Shown here: piece by piece, positions 9,301 through 18,060 of the stretch
Position numbering within the stretch: position 1 is the first letter of the stretch
How the letters are laid out: every line of letters starts with the position of its first letter
Assembly (NCBI GenBank): GCA_964425225.1
Contig: CAYRMD010000018.1
Coordinates: 1-64,000 of the forward strand
DNA length: 64,000 nt
Direction of reading: 5' to 3'
From: BPJU01 sp964425225
GTDB lineage: Bacteria; Planctomycetota; Planctomycetia; Pirellulales; Pirellulaceae
Made by a program: the position numbers and the translations under genes
Notes under the pieces: generated by a model
Seen by the model: the letters and a program-made list of their open reading frames with translations, nothing else
The model's database searches: none
What the model was told of the DNA's origin: nothing

Positions 9301-11358
9301 TTTTTGATGAGTCCGTTGTCTGTGGCACAGTATTTGGAACCTGGTGCCGTTGCCTTCGATTGGCTGCTGATTGATGAGGCCAGTCAGATCGAACCGGTAG
9401 ATGCTTTTGGGGCAATCGCCCGTTGCCGTCAAATAGTAGTCGTTGGTGACAGCAAACAGCTTCCCCCCACTCCCTTTTTCCAACGCTTAGCCGCCCATGA
9501 AGTTGCTGAAGCAACAGACGACGCAACGTCCACAACGGCGGACCTGGAAAGTATCCTGTCTCTGTGCTTAGCTCGACAGATGCCCAGCCGGATGCTGCGT
9601 TGGCATTATCGCAGCCGCCACCACTCGTTGATCGCGGTGTCAAACCGCGAATTTTATGATAACCAGTTGATCGTTATTCCCAGCCCTACGGCTCGCTCAC
9701 CCGATCAGGGTTTGGAATTTCGTTACGTGGCAGAGGGGCGCTATGACCGAGGTAAATCGGCCACCAACCGCCCCGAAGCACTTGCGGTTGCACAGGCTAT
9801 CATCCAACATGCTCAATCGTACCCGCACCTATCACTTGGTGTGGGTACTTTAAGTCTCCCGCAACGGGACGCTATCGAAGATCAATTGGAGCGATTGCGA
9901 CGCGAGCATCCCAAATGCGAGCCCTTTTTTTCCTTGGACGGTCCGGAGCCCTTCTTCATTAAAAACTTGGAAAACATCCAGGGTGACGAACGCGACGTCA
10001 TTTTCATTTCGATCGGTTACGGTCCGGATCACGAAGGCCATATTCACTACAACTTTGGTCCCATTTCTCAGCAGGGTGGGGAACGGCGCTTGAATGTTCT
10101 GATAACGCGAGCACGGAAACGGTGTGTTGTGTTTTCTTCTCTGCGAGCAAATCAGATCGATTTATCGCGCGCCACGGGTGTCGGAGCACGTGTCCTTCGG
10201 ACCTTTCTGGAATTTGCTGAACGAGGTGACTTCTCTGCGCCGGACACCGAATGCCGTACGTTCGTATCGGACTTGGATCATCAGATCGCTCAACAATTGG
10301 CTGAACATGGGTACCGAGTAGCGCCCAGCGTCGGGTTAGCGGGTCTTTATGTCGAGTTGGCGGTGCGCGACCCCAAAGAGCCCAATTCCTTCATCTTGGG
10401 CCTGGATCTAGATGGTCCACAGCGATTGAAACTACCCTCGACGCGAGATCGGGAACGTATCCGTCCTGAGGTGCTGGTTGATCGCGGTTGGAAGCTCCAC
10501 CGCACGTGGACGATCGACTGGTATCGTCGTCCGGAACACGAACTTCGCCGGTTGCTTTCGGCCGTTCAATCCCCGGATGGCCCTGCCGGTAACGGGGAGG
10601 TTACGAGCCCAACGGATCCTGACGTGCCCGAACAGCCGTCCCCTCGCTCTTCGAACCAAACTTCTACGGAGCTAACGTCGGATGGCCCGGCGGATGCATC
10701 GAGCCGTTCGATGGATGGCAATAGCGGGAATGCCACGACAAACTCGATGATTTCCAGCGCGGTTTCATGCCAGCCCTATCGGGTAGCTCTGCTACGCGTG
10801 CCCCGCAGGGTTGTCGAGACGGCTTTAAGGGATGGAACCGGCGAACAGTTGGCTAAATGGGTGCATCGTATCATCCAGTTAGAAGGCCCGATCCATAGCT
10901 CGCTGGTCGCTCGCCGCATTGCCTATGGCAGTCAGAAGCGGTGTACCGCTCAATTGCGCCGCGTGGTCAACCAAACCCTTGAACATCTAGTTGCCGCTGG
11001 CCAGATTAGGGTGGATGGCCCATTTTGCTATGATGCGCATGGCCCGCTGGGCTTGGTGCGCAACCGCGACAAAGTTCCCGATGACGATCTTCAGGATCCA
11101 CGGATGCTGCCACCTGGGGAGGTCCGGCAAGCCTTGTTAGCTTTGGCTGAGGTTTATCTGGGCATCACACAATACGAGCTGATGCAGGCCGCAGCTCAGC
11201 TACTGGGTGTCTCGGGCCAGCGTAAAGCGTTCCAAGAAGTGGTTGAAACACAAATCCGTCACCTGGTGTCCAACCAACAATTGATCCATCGCAATGGACG
11301 CTATTATGTAGCCACGCAATGTGTTGATGATAACCCATCGGGCATTTCGGAAGGCTAG
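6385..11358 (+). CDS. DUF4011-type superfamily I helicase with C-terminal VSR-like nuclease and DUF3320-like domain
   Basis: A 1,657-residue multidomain protein. The N-terminus (about residues 10-300) is DUF4011-like and starts with RRELLDLSVRNRLLHTPR. The superfamily I helicase core follows: Walker A GPPGTGKS at 367-374, DEASQ from residue 997, GDSKQLPPTP, HYRSRHHSLI, and a C-terminal motif with LNVLITRARKR. A restriction-like (MTES_1575/VSR) domain comes next, with a DLD triplet at 1341-1343 and an RxRxRPEVLVDRGW helix typical of that fold. A Ser/Thr-rich linker leads to a DUF3320-like region. The ATG at 6385 has AAGGA nine bases upstream; an in-frame TTG at 6376 is less likely. Proteins of this build often occur in defence islands and are predicted to act on foreign nucleic acid. 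No adjacent methylase or toxin gene is seen, so the role is inferred. Confidence 0.88.
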   Translation: MADAATAGGHDFHSALNRARRELLDLSVRNRLLHTPRGAGRSSRLEIIGHSSTQVFDYLVARRRKMYFAAAKQPALPDDSSSAGIVAGNDAPSLAIPIEDGGGPIESNSSAQIPIPGESDSIGNLSLAHADEEQAPPTDPTDNKLQTTLSPEQLQYRLRRLLNDARTYEEELGVNILYLALGFLKWFEPDRPQVPRFAPLILVPVSLRRASAWSRFTLEYREEEITTNLSLQARLRADHQITLPDIPATEDLDPQTYFAEVRSAIAHLPAWEILPNDIVLWFFSFSKFLIYRDLDPDLWPERLRLEDHPLLGPLLGTSAPAWKPLCDSKPLEDFVSSREEIHVLDADGSQAVALRDVQSGCSLVIQGPPGTGKSQTIANLIAAAIVRGKKVLFVAEKLAALEVVYRRLAQLGIADVALELHSHKASKRMVLEQLRSTLQLPLVENVELESFFEQLDACRRQLDEHLMMLHAPIGSSGQTPYQLLGTLVRLRHSGIRPQDLPVGAVEQWTAGEAAKRREALQALKAARQHLDRPPVDHPWRGVELEYVLPSDRDRLIHKVQALEPLFATWQKVVAEAAQVLDLESPRTIREASALVRWAELLGAAPPLDHTRLADASWEKNLGQLEQLVAAGKRLRQIRDHWHRTVAHSAWRQDWSVVYQTLQRLGPSLWRFFKPSYYTAIRQLRRHMASQLPRNLEKRLTLLRELQEAQQLESQLTAPSSELVGKRAFGVYWRGVDSDWDAVDEIVAWRRRVRDAAISRDWLRATAALPQLPTPPPTGRVIQTQQELLAQLENCVHMARLDTGRAFGVVGVQEVPLETLRGYFLQWCAYPEQLDAWVQYRTREKEAMLLGLEPWCRALAENRIGGEQLVETWQASYSEALLRVAFEQRPCLARFSAEDYQRQLETFCRLDRQRMHWAVQEVQLAHRRMLPRLDTPLGEMAVLSRELAKKTRHLPIRKLLSEAGRVIQQIKPVFLMSPLSVAQYLEPGAVAFDWLLIDEASQIEPVDAFGAIARCRQIVVVGDSKQLPPTPFFQRLAAHEVAEATDDATSTTADLESILSLCLARQMPSRMLRWHYRSRHHSLIAVSNREFYDNQLIVIPSPTARSPDQGLEFRYVAEGRYDRGKSATNRPEALAVAQAIIQHAQSYPHLSLGVGTLSLPQRDAIEDQLERLRREHPKCEPFFSLDGPEPFFIKNLENIQGDERDVIFISIGYGPDHEGHIHYNFGPISQQGGERRLNVLITRARKRCVVFSSLRANQIDLSRATGVGARVLRTFLEFAERGDFSAPDTECRTFVSDLDHQIAQQLAEHGYRVAPSVGLAGLYVELAVRDPKEPNSFILGLDLDGPQRLKLPSTRDRERIRPEVLVDRGWKLHRTWTIDWYRRPEHELRRLLSAVQSPDGPAGNGEVTSPTDPDVPEQPSPRSSNQTSTELTSDGPADASSRSMDGNSGNATTNSMISSAVSCQPYRVALLRVPRRVVETALRDGTGEQLAKWVHRIIQLEGPIHSSLVARRIAYGSQKRCTAQLRRVVNQTLEHLVAAGQIRVDGPFCYDAHGPLGLVRNRDKVPDDDLQDPRMLPPGEVRQALLALAEVYLGITQYELMQAAAQLLGVSGQRKAFQEVVETQIRHLVSNQQLIHRNGRYYVATQCVDDNPSGISEG

Positions 11359-11853
11359 TGGGCACCGCGTTCTGACGCGGCCTCCATCTTGAACTGCTGC
11401 AAGCGACACGACGTGCCGCTAGCCACGTTCTGGTTGTAGCGGAAACGCCCTTGGAAGTGCCGGAGCACTGGATAGCCAACCGCCGGAACCATTGGCGGAG
11501 TTGATTCTACGTATGTCTCCGACCGCAGTCCAAGCTTGTCTCCCAACAGATGCGGCTGACAATAGTTCCACCCGCCGTATCACTTCCGGGGCCCACGTGA
11601 GACCAAATTTTGGCCCCCGTACAACTACTTCCGGAGCCCGCAAAAGAACGTCTTTTGTAAACCTTTTCGCGTTCATCTCTGTCATCCTGTGTCCAGCAAA
11701 TAACGAAGCTCTAACGCTTCGATAAGCCGGATAATCGCGGCAAGTTATATCAACCAATAAAGGACTTGCCATTTCTTACCCCACGACGGCCGATACGAAC
11801 AGTGCTGGGTAGGACAGTTCCATCGAGCACACCAGGTAAGGCCGAGGTTAACC
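11359..11853. other. Intergenic region, nothing clear
   Basis: About 500 bp between the helicase and an outer-membrane-protein gene. A near-repeat (ACTTCCGGGGCCC near 11584, ACTTCCGGAGCCC near 11628) and a GGGGCC...GGCCCC inverted repeat (about 11590-11617) are visible. No gene, terminator or promoter could be supported. Confidence 0.35.
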
Positions 11854-12702
11854 ATGAAAACAGATGTTTTACGTTTGCTCTATGTGTTGTTTGCGGTGCT
11901 ATTTGGCATCGCATGGGTCACAGGCAATGGCTACGGCCAACAGTTTCGTTTCGCCAGCGACTGGCTTGGACAAAGCGGCGCAAGCGTTGGTGAGTCGACC
12001 CCCGTACGCCTGATCGACTATACCGCTTCAGCGGACTCGGAAGGCGACAACGCCTGCGACGACGGATGTAGCCGAGCTGGATGGGTAGGAAGCAGTGAAC
12101 TGCTGTTCCTCAAACCTTTCCGCAACGAGAATAATACCTTTGACTTTAACTACCGTACCGGATATCGAGGCTCGATCGGTTTACAACGCTACGATGGCTT
12201 AGGATTCCGCGTGCGGTTCTTTGACTACTTCCAGCGTGCTCCGGGGGATGAGCGCGTCGACATTAATTATCTCGATGGGGAACTTTACGATTCGCTCGTC
12301 GACAACGAAACGTGGTTCATCTCCGTCGGCGGAGGTATCCGCTATTTGGACTTCTTTTTGGGAGATAGTCCTGATCCTCTCACAGGAGCCTCACTCACGG
12401 GTGTCGGTCCGGTACTCACGGCTGAATTGCAGCGGCACTTGACGGATCGATGGTCGCTATACGCCATCACGCGGGGTTCGATCATCGTTGGTAACAAGAA
12501 TGCGTTTGGCACCATTGAGCCCGACTCAACCGGAGCAATGTACGAGATTCAAGTTGGCGGCCAATGGAGCCGTCCATGGCGCGGTGCACTCCTTTTTGGC
12601 CGCGTCGGCTGGGAAGCCCACAATTACACCAATATCGAGGATGTTGGCATAGAGCAACTGACCCTGATGGGAGCGGTGTTGGCTGGTGGTATCCAGCGGT
12701 AA
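11854..12702 (+). CDS. Putative outer-membrane beta-barrel protein
   Basis: A 282-residue protein with an N-terminal signal peptide (hydrophobic residues 6-26, ending near GYGQ). The rest is rich in alternating hydrophobic and aromatic strands, for example YRGSIGLQRYDGLGFRVRFF, ISVGGGIRYLDFFLG and WRGALLFGRVGWEAHNY, and it ends in a short strand. This pattern is typical of planctomycete proteins annotated as Lpg1974/BBP7-like pore-forming outer-membrane barrels. A Cys pair (CDDGC, residues 67-71) follows the signal region. The gene stands alone and is followed by a strong terminator. The barrel class is inferred from strand pattern only; no specific substrate is implied. Confidence 0.65.
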   Translation: MKTDVLRLLYVLFAVLFGIAWVTGNGYGQQFRFASDWLGQSGASVGESTPVRLIDYTASADSEGDNACDDGCSRAGWVGSSELLFLKPFRNENNTFDFNYRTGYRGSIGLQRYDGLGFRVRFFDYFQRAPGDERVDINYLDGELYDSLVDNETWFISVGGGIRYLDFFLGDSPDPLTGASLTGVGPVLTAELQRHLTDRWSLYAITRGSIIVGNKNAFGTIEPDSTGAMYEIQVGGQWSRPWRGALLFGRVGWEAHNYTNIEDVGIEQLTLMGAVLAGGIQR

Positions 12703-12732
12703 TTCAGCACCTTAAGGCCATCCCTCATTGCT

Positions 12733-12772
12733 GGCGACCGGATGAGAGGTGCATCCGGTCGCCTTGTTTTTT
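12733..12772 (+). terminator. Rho-independent terminator
   Basis: A perfect 12-bp stem GGCGACCGGATG (12733-12744) pairs with CATCCGGTCGCC (12752-12763) around a 7-base loop and is followed by TTGTTTTTT. It ends the transcript of the outer-membrane-protein gene. Confidence 0.92.
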
Positions 12773-12940
12773 ATGGGGTCCTGGTAGCGGTTGAGAGTAA
12801 TGGCGCGTCCTCCGTGTGCTTATGAACCACGCGCACATTCTCAGGGTCTTACAAAGAACGGACACCGGTACGCGCGTTCCTCGAGCGAGAGTTCGATTTG
12901 ATCGAAAACATCGTGTCTTAGCAGGATCCGTGACTGCTCG

Positions 12941-13909
12941 TCAGTCGTCCGTCGCCGCATAACAAGCTGTAAGGCGCACGTGTAGCGTTATCTTTTCTCC
13001 GGGCGCAAGGATCTTTAATCCGGACGGGATCCCCGCTGCATATAAGCGAATTGCGTTGGGTACACACGTGTATGGCTCGATGCAGACCGCCTGCCGATGA
13101 GGCGGTGTATAGATCACGCAAGCTGTAAACTGCTTATCGAACTCTTGAGTAACCTGCCATCCGGAAACCGGATCGATGATCACTGTGCGGCACCAACCTT
13201 GCTCGTCAAATACCAAGCCACTAAACAAGCTGTCGAATTGCAGAGAGCCGAATTCCAGGCCCTGATGAAATGCTTGGTAGTCTCGAAGCGGGAAGCGAAT
13301 CCCCGTAGGTACCAGGCGATCCAGCTCCCATTCTTCATGTACAGGAACCACGACCCGGCAAAGCGACGCATCGGTTCCCCCGAGCGGCAAGCGGAAGTAG
13401 GGATGGGTCCCGAATCCATACGGCAACGGCTGATCACTTGGATTGTCGATGTAATAGACGCCGTATAAGGTGTTCCCTTCGACACGGTATTCCGTTTGGA
13501 TTCGAAAATCGGCCGGCCAGAAAGCAAGTAACGATGGGGCATCGATCGCTGCATGGAACTCGCCAAGTACCCGGTTTTCCTGTTGCTCGCAAATACGCCA
13601 TGCTCGCGTACAAACAAAACCATGGATGGCGTTACCGCGTCCATCGTTGGGTTCTAAACTGTAGCGCTTGCCACGCCAATGGAAAATCCCTTCAGCGATC
13701 CGGCCAGGAAATGGAAACAATAGTGGGATACCACTGCCGGAAGGCCGACCGCGTCCGGATACAAATTCCGGATCTGCCCAAAGCACCTCGCATCTTTGGC
13801 CAGCATCCTTGACGACGAACGAAAAACAATTGAACCCGCACCGGAAATGGATCTTGGCCGTGCTTCCCGTGGCTGGGTCGCGCAATTCCACGAAGTCTTG
13901 ACGGATCAT
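12941..13909 (-). CDS. Aldose 1-epimerase (galactose mutarotase family)
   Basis: A 322-residue cytoplasmic enzyme predicted to interconvert the alpha and beta anomers of aldoses. Catalytic signatures are visible: His96 in NAIHGF, His169 in GTHPYF (general acid), and Glu278 in CIEPYT (general base). The early segment SGIPLLFPFPGRI fits the family sugar-phosphate/aldose site, and the length is normal. Its ATG overlaps the stop of the upstream membrane-protein gene in an ATGA quadruplet, so the two are translationally coupled. Substrate preference is not determined. Confidence 0.9.
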   Translation of the reverse strand: MIRQDFVELRDPATGSTAKIHFRCGFNCFSFVVKDAGQRCEVLWADPEFVSGRGRPSGSGIPLLFPFPGRIAEGIFHWRGKRYSLEPNDGRGNAIHGFVCTRAWRICEQQENRVLGEFHAAIDAPSLLAFWPADFRIQTEYRVEGNTLYGVYYIDNPSDQPLPYGFGTHPYFRLPLGGTDASLCRVVVPVHEEWELDRLVPTGIRFPLRDYQAFHQGLEFGSLQFDSLFSGLVFDEQGWCRTVIIDPVSGWQVTQEFDKQFTACVIYTPPHRQAVCIEPYTCVPNAIRLYAAGIPSGLKILAPGEKITLHVRLTACYAATDD

Positions 13910-14868
13910 AGGGATATCCTTAGATGAAAACGAGCCGACGGGCTACCGGAGAATTCGGGTGACCGGCTCGACAGCGGCGCCAGTGCCACTCGGCTTACCC
14001 ACGTCATGATGAGGACCAGGAGCATAATGGTTCCGGCGGTCACCCAAGCTTGTCGGCGTGTAGCTTGACCAAACGACATGCCCCAGGTCAACTGAGTGAC
14101 GAGGAATGCCAGCAAGAGAGATATTGCAAACCCGCCGCTCAACCACAGATTCTCCCCTAATAATCGACCTGAGGCGATCGGCGAAAGGCTCACAGCAACC
14201 CAGAAACCCACAAGCCATTGTGCTACCGTGCTGCCGAAAATCCAACGGCTGGCCCATCGAGCCCAGTAGGATTCCAATGGCTGGCGCGGCCACGACGCTA
14301 ACAACAGTAACCAAGTAGCGCTTACGCCGATCGCCGCAATCGCCGCATGCAAGGCGCGAGGACCAGCCGACGTAGCGGCAAGCAATTCGCGGAACTTGCC
14401 AGCCGTAAGCAACTCACCCGCGTGCTCACCACGATGCGACAACTCCGTGATGACCGCAAACAAGACGGGGAAATGATACAAAAGGTTCGTCGAGCCTAAC
14501 ACCCCGATAATTGCGCGCAACCCACGCGCGATTCCTTCAGCACGCGGAAACCAATACCACCAGGCCAATTGAATGCAGATGCACACGAGTGAAAAAAACC
14601 ACTCCCAAATCCCATAGTACACTTTCGACGGCATGCGTGCGATCATTCGATCCAAGCCCGAAGACCATTCGTACCAGCCCATCGCCACGCCTAAGATGCT
14701 CCCGATCAGCAATCCAATGAGCGAAGCGATCAAAAGATGTCGTGCCCAACTTACGGCCTGGCTTCGCTTGCAGCTGTCGAGCCCTTCCATAGCCGCTACC
14801 AGCAACGGCCCCCCAGCACCCACGTCGACTAGCAACAGATGCACACCTGCCAGCAAGTCCATCACCAT
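13906..14868 (-). CDS. Multi-pass integral membrane protein of unknown function
   Basis: A 320-residue very hydrophobic protein with about seven to eight predicted membrane helices, for example at residues 43-65, 88-108, 128-150, 170-195, 215-235, 240-265 and 275-295. A conserved-looking loop contains LYHFPVLFAVITELSHRGEHAGE. No family was recognised with confidence. It is upstream of and overlaps the aldose epimerase gene by four bases (ATGA), which suggests a common transcript and related function, perhaps in sugar handling. Two in-frame ATGs lie at the start (14868 and 14862), and no strong ribosome-binding site separates them. Confidence 0.75.
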   Translation of the reverse strand: MVMDLLAGVHLLLVDVGAGGPLLVAAMEGLDSCKRSQAVSWARHLLIASLIGLLIGSILGVAMGWYEWSSGLDRMIARMPSKVYYGIWEWFFSLVCICIQLAWWYWFPRAEGIARGLRAIIGVLGSTNLLYHFPVLFAVITELSHRGEHAGELLTAGKFRELLAATSAGPRALHAAIAAIGVSATWLLLLASWPRQPLESYWARWASRWIFGSTVAQWLVGFWVAVSLSPIASGRLLGENLWLSGGFAISLLLAFLVTQLTWGMSFGQATRRQAWVTAGTIMLLVLIMTWVSRVALAPLSSRSPEFSGSPSARFHLRISL

Positions 14869-15109
14869 GCAGCCACACCCGCTCGTGTTTTCCCTGCAAT
14901 TGCTGAAGAATCGCGTTTTTTCGAGGTTGCCTGTTTGCCCAGAGTCTACTGTATCGAGCTCGGGGCGAAAATGACCGACCGCCTATCTTCCGGTACACCT
15001 AGGTACCCAATTGCGTTCGAAGTGCTACCATGTTCTGGTTGTGCGGGCGCCGGTGGCTGCTACGCGATCCGAACCGCGTGTTGGACCTTCAAACATAGGG
15101 GAAGCGACC

Positions 15110-15823
15110 ATGCGAGTTGTGCTGGCTTTGACTCCAATGCTTTACCAGGTAGCGATCCTCTGCGGCCTTTCCTCGCTGGCAATTGCGCAGCAAGCGGAAC
15201 CCCGGTCGCTATTCAATGGTAAAGACCTCACCGGATGGGCCGGTGATGAGCGCTACTGGTCTGTGCAAGATGGTGCCATTACCGGAACGACGACGGCAGA
15301 CCAACCGCTGCGATACAATACGTTCCTAGTGTGGAAAGGCGGCGAGGTGCGCAACTTCGAGCTCCGACTTGAGTATCGTATCGTCAACGGAAATTCGGGA
15401 ATCCAATACCGAAGCCGGCTGTTAGATCCCGAGCGCTTTATCGTCGGCGGTTACCAGGCCGACATTGATGCTGCTCTGCGATACTCCGGCATAGTTTACG
15501 AGGAGCGAGGAAGGGGGATTCTGGCCGAGCGCGGCCAGGCCGTACGCATCCTTCCCGATGGGTCCAAAGACGTCGTCGGTTTCCTGGGAGACAGCGACGC
15601 GCTCCAGGAGAAAATCCGGAAGGAGGATTGGAATGAGTACCGTGTGGTGGCTCAAGGCAATCATCTAAGACACTACATCAATGGAGTGCTAATGTCCGAA
15701 GTTATCGACGAACAGCAGGACAAGGCATCGGCTTCGGGCATCCTCGCGTTCCAACTGCACCAGGGTCCACCAATGGTTATACAATTTAGAAAAGTAGAAC
15801 TGCGCGAGCTGCCCGAAAAGTAA
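15110..15823 (+). CDS. Secreted DUF1080 (3-keto-disaccharide hydrolase-type) protein
   Basis: A 237-residue protein with a signal peptide (residues 1-26, ending IAQQ) and one concanavalin-like DUF1080 domain. The hallmark start is SLFNGKDLTGW (residues 33-43), followed by WSVQDGAITG, FLVWKGGEVRNFELRLEYRI and NSGIQYRS, and it ends with IQFRKVELREL. DUF1080 proteins are strongly expanded in planctomycetes. Some act on 3-keto-sugars or other glycans outside the cytoplasm, but most are uncharacterised. The ATG at 15110 with an upstream GGGGAAG was chosen because it places the signal peptide at the N-terminus. The longer frame from a TTG at 15011 would add 33 non-signal residues. Confidence 0.9.
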   Translation: MRVVLALTPMLYQVAILCGLSSLAIAQQAEPRSLFNGKDLTGWAGDERYWSVQDGAITGTTTADQPLRYNTFLVWKGGEVRNFELRLEYRIVNGNSGIQYRSRLLDPERFIVGGYQADIDAALRYSGIVYEERGRGILAERGQAVRILPDGSKDVVGFLGDSDALQEKIRKEDWNEYRVVAQGNHLRHYINGVLMSEVIDEQQDKASASGILAFQLHQGPPMVIQFRKVELRELPEK

Positions 15824-15860
15824 GGTGATTGCGTCAGAATTACAGGCAAAAATCATCCTT

Positions 15861-15890
15861 CCACGTAAAGACGCAGAGACACAATAGCAA
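15861..15890. repeat. Hairpin repeat family, half copy 3
   Basis: CCACGTAAAGACGCAGAGACACA resembles the arm motif of the other copies (GCAAAGGCGCAGAGGCGCA). No matching right arm was found nearby, so this looks like a decayed copy. Confidence 0.4.
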
Positions 15891-16693
15891 GAAAGGAAAA
15901 AGTTCGCAGGATCGGCAACCGACATGGCCTCAACTTCGTTTTGCTCAATTTGGCTTTGCCCAAAGCACCAAGAACTCCAGCAGCGGTTGTGTTTGTTGCT
16001 GTTCCATCCGCTGGCCACAAGTGTTGCAGGGGAGATATGGACAAAGCTGAAGCGTGACTCGACGAACGTTCTGACCATTGGGGCAACTAGCCAAGTAATC
16101 GCACGAAGTGCCTCACCGGCCGACGTTTGGCGGTGGTGGAAAAACTCCGCGCTTTGCACGTAATCTGCGGCAGTTACAAAAGCCCGACAGACGAGCGCCT
16201 TTCGCAATGCGGCAATGGAAACCTTAAACGGAGCCCGTTGCGTCGCGGCCACTGCGTTTAATCCATTTGTACCCGGGTATGCGCGTCAGAGCCTTTGTTT
16301 GGCGCTTCCTTAAGGTGGATGCTCTTTTACGGAGCCCGTCGATAGACGCATCCCGTTGTCGGTCGCGCCACTTAGGGCCGAAATGGTCGATTGTGATCCG
16401 CTCTGCCACACCGCGGGAGATTACTCGCACCTACATTGAAGACGCACACACAACTCATCGTCGCTGTGGGCACTATTGTGTGGATGCCCGTGAGCTTTCG
16501 AACCTTAAATCCCCGTGCTACGGGTTAATCACGTGTTTGTTGTATCACACAAATCGTCTACTAAGCCGGTTCCTGCGATAGCTCCGTCGCAGCCTTCATC
16601 GCACACGCGGAGCAGTGAGCGCAAGCCTATTCGCGCATCTTGGGACACGTACATACAACAACCATGTTGGGCAGTGGATAGCAACGCAAATAT

Positions 16694-16787
16694 ATGAACG
16701 CTAAGGCGCGAACGGGTGACCTTAGATAGTGATAATACACACAAATCATCGAAGTCGCGCTGTTGAACGACAGCGCCTTTGCGTCGA
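16694..16787. repeat. Hairpin repeat family, copy 4
   Basis: The left arm, GAACGCTAAGGCGCGAAC (16697-16714), pairs imperfectly with a right arm whose reverse complement reads GACGCAAAGGCGCTGTC (about 16769-16785). About 55 bp separate the arms. It shares the GCxAAGGCGC core with copies 1, 2 and 5. Confidence 0.55.
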
Positions 16788-16883
16788 ATTATCCCCGCGA
16801 AAATCGCCGACTCGACGGAGGCATCTCCTCGTGACCGCGACCGCCACTCCCGCACGGTGTTGGTATGCTCACCATCAGTGAGA

Positions 16884-16892
16884 TGCTATAAT
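16884..16892 (+). promoter_or_regulatory. Possible extended -10 promoter
   Basis: TGCTATAAT matches the extended -10 consensus TGnTATAAT, but no good -35 lies 17 bases upstream. It is about 320 bp before the ATG at 17212 and could drive the accessory block that follows. Confidence 0.3.
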
Positions 16893-17211
16893 ACTGGCAT
16901 AGAGTTTCACCCCAAGAGGGGGCCCGACGGTTTACTCGAAATCTAACCGGAGCACGTTTCGGTAGCTGTGTACTCGACAGACGGCTAGACCGAGCACTTT
17001 GGTTGGGGCTAACGCGGGATTCCTTCCGGAGTGTGCACGATTGTGTCAGAAAATCTGTGCAACCTGCGTAATTAGCGGCAGGGTGAAAGACCATTGACGG
17101 TGCGCCGTAAAAACGGTTTGGGCGATCGGCTTCGGATCGAGCCGTGAGGCACCAGGTCATTTGTGGCCACCTCGGGATGTTAAATGCATTTATGATGAGA
17201 AGGGCCAAAGC

Positions 17212-18060
17212 ATGCTCGGGCGTAAGTTTTTCGTCCTCGCAGTCGCGTTTCTCATTCCAGCCTTAGTGGGCAGCTATCACTATACTTTTGGGCAGGGGAG
17301 GCTGTTGCGATCGGCTGCCGACGACATCTTGGAGTCGTTGGCTCGTTATTTTGGCAAGGGCAGTGCGCGTGAGGCGCAGGAGATGATTGCCAAAATTGGG
17401 GGGAGGGAATTGGCCGAAGAGGCAGCCAAGCGAGTTGCTCGCGAAGTGGGTGAAGAATCGCTCGAGCAGCTTTCCCGCCTGACAGCTCGACATGGTCCTG
17501 ACGTTTTGCGCGCTGTTCGCAACGCCCCGAATCCCGGCCAAGTGCTTCGATGGCTCGATGAGTTCGGTGAGGATCCGCTGGCTATCAAAGCCGCGCAGCG
17601 ACTGGCGGCCGGACAGCAAGGACAGCGCCTGTATCGATTGGCAGAAAAACACGGCTCGGCTGCGCTTCGCGCCGAAGCTGCTTATCCAGGCCTAGCGTTG
17701 CGGGTGGTCGAGCACCTAGGCGATGACGGATTGCGCCTGACTCAGAAACTCAACTCGCAACAACTTCGAATTCTTGGCCCGCATGTGGAAGACCTTGCCG
17801 CTTTACCTGACCAACAACGGCAGGGAGTGTTACAACTTTTGTATAACGACTCGAAACGGATGGTGGAATTTATCGGGCGGTTCGTGGAAAAGAATCCGGG
17901 AGCGACTCTGTTTACTGTAGGTGCGACAACGTCTTACTTGCGAATTCGGAGAGACTTTTGGGTGGTTCTGAGATTGTTATCGACGAGCAAGGAAGACCCC
18001 ATCTGGTTGAAAAGCCGGGAATATTTACGGCTCCCTTGCGCACCGCGGGCGAGTGGTTGA
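17212..18060 (+). CDS. Secreted/membrane-anchored repeat protein of unknown function, 5' part of a frameshifted gene
   Basis: The ATG at 17212 has AGAAGGG upstream and starts a 282-residue frame with a signal peptide (residues 4-24). A helical region follows that is rich in Glu/Ala/Leu/Arg and built of short alternating units about 20 residues long, with phrases such as GRELAEEAAKRVAREVG, HGPDVLRAVRNA and HGSAALRAEAAYPGLALRVV. The last 35 or so residues (after RIRRD) lose this character, while the -1 frame (17958-18236) gives a convincing continuation. One additional T in the T-run at 17956-17959 would join the two as RIRRDFLGGSEIVIDEQG. The intact product would be about 341 residues. It is the first gene of a block containing two membrane proteins and a giant exported protein. 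The family is not recognised by name. Confidence 0.65.
   Translation: MLGRKFFVLAVAFLIPALVGSYHYTFGQGRLLRSAADDILESLARYFGKGSAREAQEMIAKIGGRELAEEAAKRVAREVGEESLEQLSRLTARHGPDVLRAVRNAPNPGQVLRWLDEFGEDPLAIKAAQRLAAGQQGQRLYRLAEKHGSAALRAEAAYPGLALRVVEHLGDDGLRLTQKLNSQQLRILGPHVEDLAALPDQQRQGVLQLLYNDSKRMVEFIGRFVEKNPGATLFTVGATTSYLRIRRDFWVVLRLLSTSKEDPIWLKSREYLRLPCAPRASG

Larger units (their letters stand above)
15824..17211. other. Long non-coding region with repeat remnants
   Basis: About 1.4 kb with only short open frames, none recognisable. It holds a half copy (15861-15890) and a full copy (16694-16787) of the hairpin-repeat family, plus a possible extended -10 promoter near 16884. Otherwise nothing supported. 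Confidence 0.45.
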
